This document shows, piece after piece, positions 36,801 to 38,724 of a stretch of DNA of 38,724 nucleotides (the stretch's first letter is position 1; each line of letters begins with the position of its first letter). Below the pieces are notes generated by a model, which did no database searches, was not told the DNA's origin, and saw only the letters and a list, made by a program, of their open reading frames with translations. Both the position numbers and the translations under genes were made by a program. The stretch is from the NCBI GenBank assembly GCA_025201865.1, contig MU602872.1:1-38724 (forward strand), read 5' to 3'. The stretch comes from Ramicandelaber brevisporus (taxonomy: Eukaryota; Kickxellomycota; Ramicandelaberales; Ramicandelaberaceae).

Positions 36801-38724
36801 TATGGAGTGTAGTTCGTCAGACAGCAGGCATTCTTCGCAAAGTGGTTTCATCGCTGGCTATCAATGTGACTGATTTGAATTTGATTCAAAAGGTTCTGAC
36901 TGTTGGACATGGCCCAGAAGATGAGACGCAGATTGATCGACCACTTCAGCCAGATGCATTATCCGAGTTAATCTACAGAAATTGCGATGACGAAGTGCGT
37001 GAAGGTCCATTGATTCAGGAAATGATTCATATATTGGGTGCATTGGCGAGAGCTAACAGATCGGTATTAGATGGAATATCCAGATTAAGAATACACAATT
37101 TGATTATTGCAATGAGAGAGGAAATTGGCAGAGTTAGAGCAGTTGATGAAATTGGCGCTTTGGATATATTAATGTCACTGAGTCCATTTGAGATCAAATC
37201 ACTATTAACGACTGTGTTGAGTGGTCCTTTGCTCTCAAGTGTAAACACTTCTTGGTTTGCATCTGGTTTCTACGGACTCCAACACGGTGATACAATCAAT
37301 GAGGATACTGATGGCTACAATCTTGATAATGATAATGGCACAGGTGGAACAATTGAAGGCAAACACCACCAGTCAGCCAATCTCATCAATAAACAGTTGC
37401 AACAGCAGCCAGTGCGGACAGTGAGTGTTCGTGATCATTCGCCCGATTTGTCTCCACAGGCCACGCCTGTTGTTAAGCCACAGCGTCCCATTCCACGCTC
37501 CTCAGCTGATAATGGTGCTATCACACTCACCATCACTGCAAAGTCTGCAGGATACAGCACTGGCTCACCAGCAGCTCGCATCGAAATCAATAGTATCGCA
37601 GCTCCAGTATGCAATCGTGGATTGAATGTTGTATTTATTGATCCAATTGAACAAATTGTGATGGATGTCATATCGTTTGATACATGCTTCTCTCACGAGC
37701 AGAGTGAGCTGTTTGCGCGTTATGTTGAGATGGCTGATAGTGGAACGATTGTGGTTGTGGCTGCCATGGATGACTGTGCCGAACGACTGGGTGATTCTGC
37801 TCGCGCTGCATGTGCTACTTTGGGCAGCCAGCATGTCTCTAATGTTGGATATCGTGATTCGTGGTGTTTTATTGGCCAGAAAGGTGCCCAAGTTGGGTCA
37901 GCTGTTGAATCTCACGTCCCAGCTCACCTCAATACTGGAACCGACACCATCTCTCGTACATTCAACCTGAGTGCATTGGCGCGCCAAGCTATGGGCATCT
38001 TTGATGACGAGGAGTCTGCTTCTTTAGATGCTGAGCAGCAGCTTCAGCAAACAGCGATGCTCTCGTCTACCCGCACTCCACGTTGTCTGCTTGGCTCTTC
38101 TCTTGGCCGCTGGCTGCGTCGCCGCAAGAATGATGGCGCAGTTGGTCGTGTTCCGCCACATTTCTACACCAAAGTCTGGTCTGTTCTCGAAATCCAAACA
38201 ACAACAGGTATCAAAGTCGGCTCGTATTTGCTGGATCGAGATGTGATTTACGAGAAGACTCCGGAAGAACTCAACTTTGCTGTGTTGTCTGAAGCTGCAG
38301 CCGACAATATCGTTAATCCAGCGGTGCGGAGCCTGATTCAGGAAATGACGCAAGTAATCGAGTTCTTGGGCAGATGGGTAGCCCAAAACGATGACGATTC
38401 AAATGGATATCTCGGTCTGGACAATGAAGGTGAAGTGAATGTGCTGGATTTGGTTGAAATGGCTATTAAAGAGTTTTGGGACGACTGGTCAGTCGAGCCA
38501 ACTCATGCTGCAGCAGCTGCATCTCAAGCTACCGCGACTCAGCTCGACGATACTGTTGCCTCGGAGCCTGTGATATCCGGTATAACCAGCACAGCGCCAT
38601 CTCTGCCACCACCGGTCAGCGCGACGGCCAGCCAGACTGTCGCAGCTCCTGCCGCTGGCAGTTCTGCTCGAGCTCACAGTCCAGAACACTGCGCTAATGT
38701 CACGGTGGCCTACAAGCTGCATCG
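33842..38724 (+). CDS. PHKA: Phosphorylase kinase regulatory (alpha/beta-type) subunit with embedded ILEI/FAM3-like domain, 3' partial
   Basis: The frame is open for 1627 codons to the window edge. The protein belongs to the large regulatory subunits of glycogen phosphorylase kinase, which restrain the catalytic gamma subunit and relay calcium/calmodulin and phosphorylation signals to glycogen breakdown. After an Ala/Thr/Ser-rich leader of about 50 residues comes the GH15-like (glucoamylase-like) domain, with GDYRDAWVRDNVYSILAV near residue 82, DDRSWGHLQIDATSIF and NHGEPELNSSSIGMA. A helical body follows, with inserts (Gly/Val repeat near 675-685, polyQ near 885-900). The family's C-terminal block is clear: LGRWLRRRKNDGAVGRVP near 1420, then FYTKVWSVLE and EKTPEELNFAVLSE. 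Just before it, residues about 1227-1363 form a domain foreign to known subunits, read as ILEI/FAM3. Human PHKA has about 1240 residues. The ATG at 33842 is the first of the frame. Confidence 0.93.
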   Translation, partial: MIPPPAAAATSASTSTTRAAAASASAAASAVPFGPPPMLPPHTASPAARLDYYFRFVQAIILARQNAVTGLIPASVAVTAHGDYRDAWVRDNVYSILAVYGLAIAYRRMDDDNGRAYELEQSVIKLMRGLLMCMMRQSHKVEKFKHTQSLRDALHAKYNTATTDTVVDDRSWGHLQIDATSIFILMLAQFTASGMRIVFTQDEVDFVQNLVYYIERAYRTPEFGLWERGNKSNHGEPELNSSSIGMAVAAMRAINNINLFGPHGGPASVIHVLQDEIARNVSTLSSALPRESYSKETDAALLSVIGYPAFAINDVNLRSRTRNEVINKLAGNYGCKRFLRDGHQCVIEDRTRMWYHPKELKAFEHIECEWPLFFTYLILDGIFGGDPAMVATYRDKLQPLLVDSMSMPDLDRFIPHDVNEQRRQSISTPLGSSAPQSPIIARDHFYLVPELYYVPMEFVDAERANPQTQARLPNDNVPLVWANSLYILGCLLQEQLVTTAEIDPLNLRVNAGKSEARRNVIVQLVLLAEDERLQARLATFGLETQTLAQVAPVQVCPPSALVEVYKTLGANSKLGLTGRPARSMGTLSTCRLYRVQGRLYAFTPHFMNREEYYLSSDNDYLIFLFENELAFINKNHSDTGRPTMTIMLTNDMFADLPNLSARSTSARSTSVGTPGVGVGVGAGAGAGGESYTVQQDRLQSSRHRNLLTLMMNLRSGSLNGVRVRLGRMQEFVTTSYVQSLDFLVLKNEINWQSVLQAATTKRKHRKTEFTLRQDRDLESALTAGHHPVHSPSYFQSHGLDSAPTPPRPGSRHGYPASGHMSRRHSFINFNALSTALVAPLGDGPKSESRRAGLSSVGSTTSMLSALEELTLQSFRLKEHARTGQSQQQGQQQHQQQHLMESDQNAYGTGYDGIPEQLSLVLRDPQSTDAAIAALSASSNLFDQADLLHYLHSCHGLDYQIVDPVTGGAASIRTLVSQVYSRAIEHRLWSVVRQTAGILRKVVSSLAINVTDLNLIQKVLTVGHGPEDETQIDRPLQPDALSELIYRNCDDEVREGPLIQEMIHILGALARANRSVLDGISRLRIHNLIIAMREEIGRVRAVDEIGALDILMSLSPFEIKSLLTTVLSGPLLSSVNTSWFASGFYGLQHGDTINEDTDGYNLDNDNGTGGTIEGKHHQSANLINKQLQQQPVRTVSVRDHSPDLSPQATPVVKPQRPIPRSSADNGAITLTITAKSAGYSTGSPAARIEINSIAAPVCNRGLNVVFIDPIEQIVMDVISFDTCFSHEQSELFARYVEMADSGTIVVVAAMDDCAERLGDSARAACATLGSQHVSNVGYRDSWCFIGQKGAQVGSAVESHVPAHLNTGTDTISRTFNLSALARQAMGIFDDEESASLDAEQQLQQTAMLSSTRTPRCLLGSSLGRWLRRRKNDGAVGRVPPHFYTKVWSVLEIQTTTGIKVGSYLLDRDVIYEKTPEELNFAVLSEAAADNIVNPAVRSLIQEMTQVIEFLGRWVAQNDDDSNGYLGLDNEGEVNVLDLVEMAIKEFWDDWSVEPTHAAAAASQATATQLDDTVASEPVISGITSTAPSLPPPVSATASQTVAAPAAGSSARAHSPEHCANVTVAYKLH
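37520..37930 (+). other. ILEI/FAM3-like domain inside the phosphorylase-kinase subunit
   Basis: About 135 residues here match the ILEI (interleukin-like EMT inducer) domain by its landmarks in order: ITAKSAGYSTGSPA, RGLNVVFID, VISFDTCF, GTIVVVAAMDDCAERL, SARAACATLGS, and VGYRDSWCFIGQKG. The same order is seen in animal FAM3 proteins (RGINV, FD, GTIVL..DDGA.KL, AR..LGS, FRDNW.F.GGKG). In the POMGNT1 stem this fold binds beta-linked GlcNAc-type sugar. It is joined in frame to the kinase-subunit sequence on both sides by Ser/Pro/Gln-rich linkers. The positions of the edges are approximate. A direct ligand role is inference. Confidence 0.85.

Noticed and set aside
1-38724. tRNA genes, rRNA, CRISPR arrays and transposons
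   Set aside because: I looked for tRNA B-box-like motifs, direct-repeat/spacer arrays and transposase or reverse-transcriptase motifs and saw none; only simple repeats were found.

Overview
The window looks like nuclear DNA of an intron-poor, early-diverging fungus. It carries a chitin synthase with the QRRRW signature, a Sec9-type Qbc-SNARE, a Ccc2/ATP7-type copper pump, a mitochondrial bS6 gene and a phosphorylase-kinase regulatory subunit. The last family is typical of animals and some basal fungi and is absent from the yeasts. Almost every gene is one long uninterrupted frame, promoters are strongly pyrimidine-rich, and many proteins carry CAG/CAA-coded polyglutamine. A zoopagomycete (Kickxellomycotina-like) or related lineage fits, but this placement is inference. 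TAA clearly works as a stop in several genes.

Layout. 656-1099 (-) encodes a small secreted ML/NPC2-type lipid-binding protein, divergent from a class IV-like chitin synthase (1554-4328, +). In-frame coding-like sequence follows the chitin synthase stop up to 4580. Then comes about 5.6 kb of C/T-rich DNA (4581-10157) with simple repeats and intron-like modules but no credible protein gene. It leads into a large Gln-rich protein with two HMG-box-like regions (10158-12937), which runs into a 280-base run of N. Next are a kelch-repeat single-pass membrane protein (13950-16790, +), a small membrane protein (17089-17541, +), a secreted double-psi beta-barrel protein (17690-18229, -), a Prx6-type peroxiredoxin (19168-19833, +) and a possible INO80 Ies4-like subunit (20114-20812, +). 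After these come a P1B copper ATPase with four metal-binding domains (21092-24913, -), a SNAP-25/Sec9 SNARE (26117-27052, +), a coiled-coil protein (27288-29396, -), a GT25-type glycosyltransferase with a perfect 81-bp in-frame duplication (29706-30956, -), a four-finger C2H2 factor (31362-32840, -), mitochondrial ribosomal bS6 (33075-33410, +) and the phosphorylase-kinase regulatory subunit (33842 to the window end, +).

The most striking feature is in the last gene. Between the conserved body and the conserved C-terminal block of the phosphorylase-kinase subunit, in one unbroken frame, lies a domain of about 135 residues. It reads as an ILEI/FAM3 domain, known from animal FAM3 proteins and the POMGNT1 stem, where it binds sugar. 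This suggests a glycogen-regulating kinase subunit with a built-in carbohydrate- or ligand-sensing module.

The genes do not form an operon-like pathway. Several (chitin synthase, SNARE, GT25, secreted ML and DPBB proteins, kelch receptor-like protein) belong broadly to secretion and the cell surface, but that grouping is loose.
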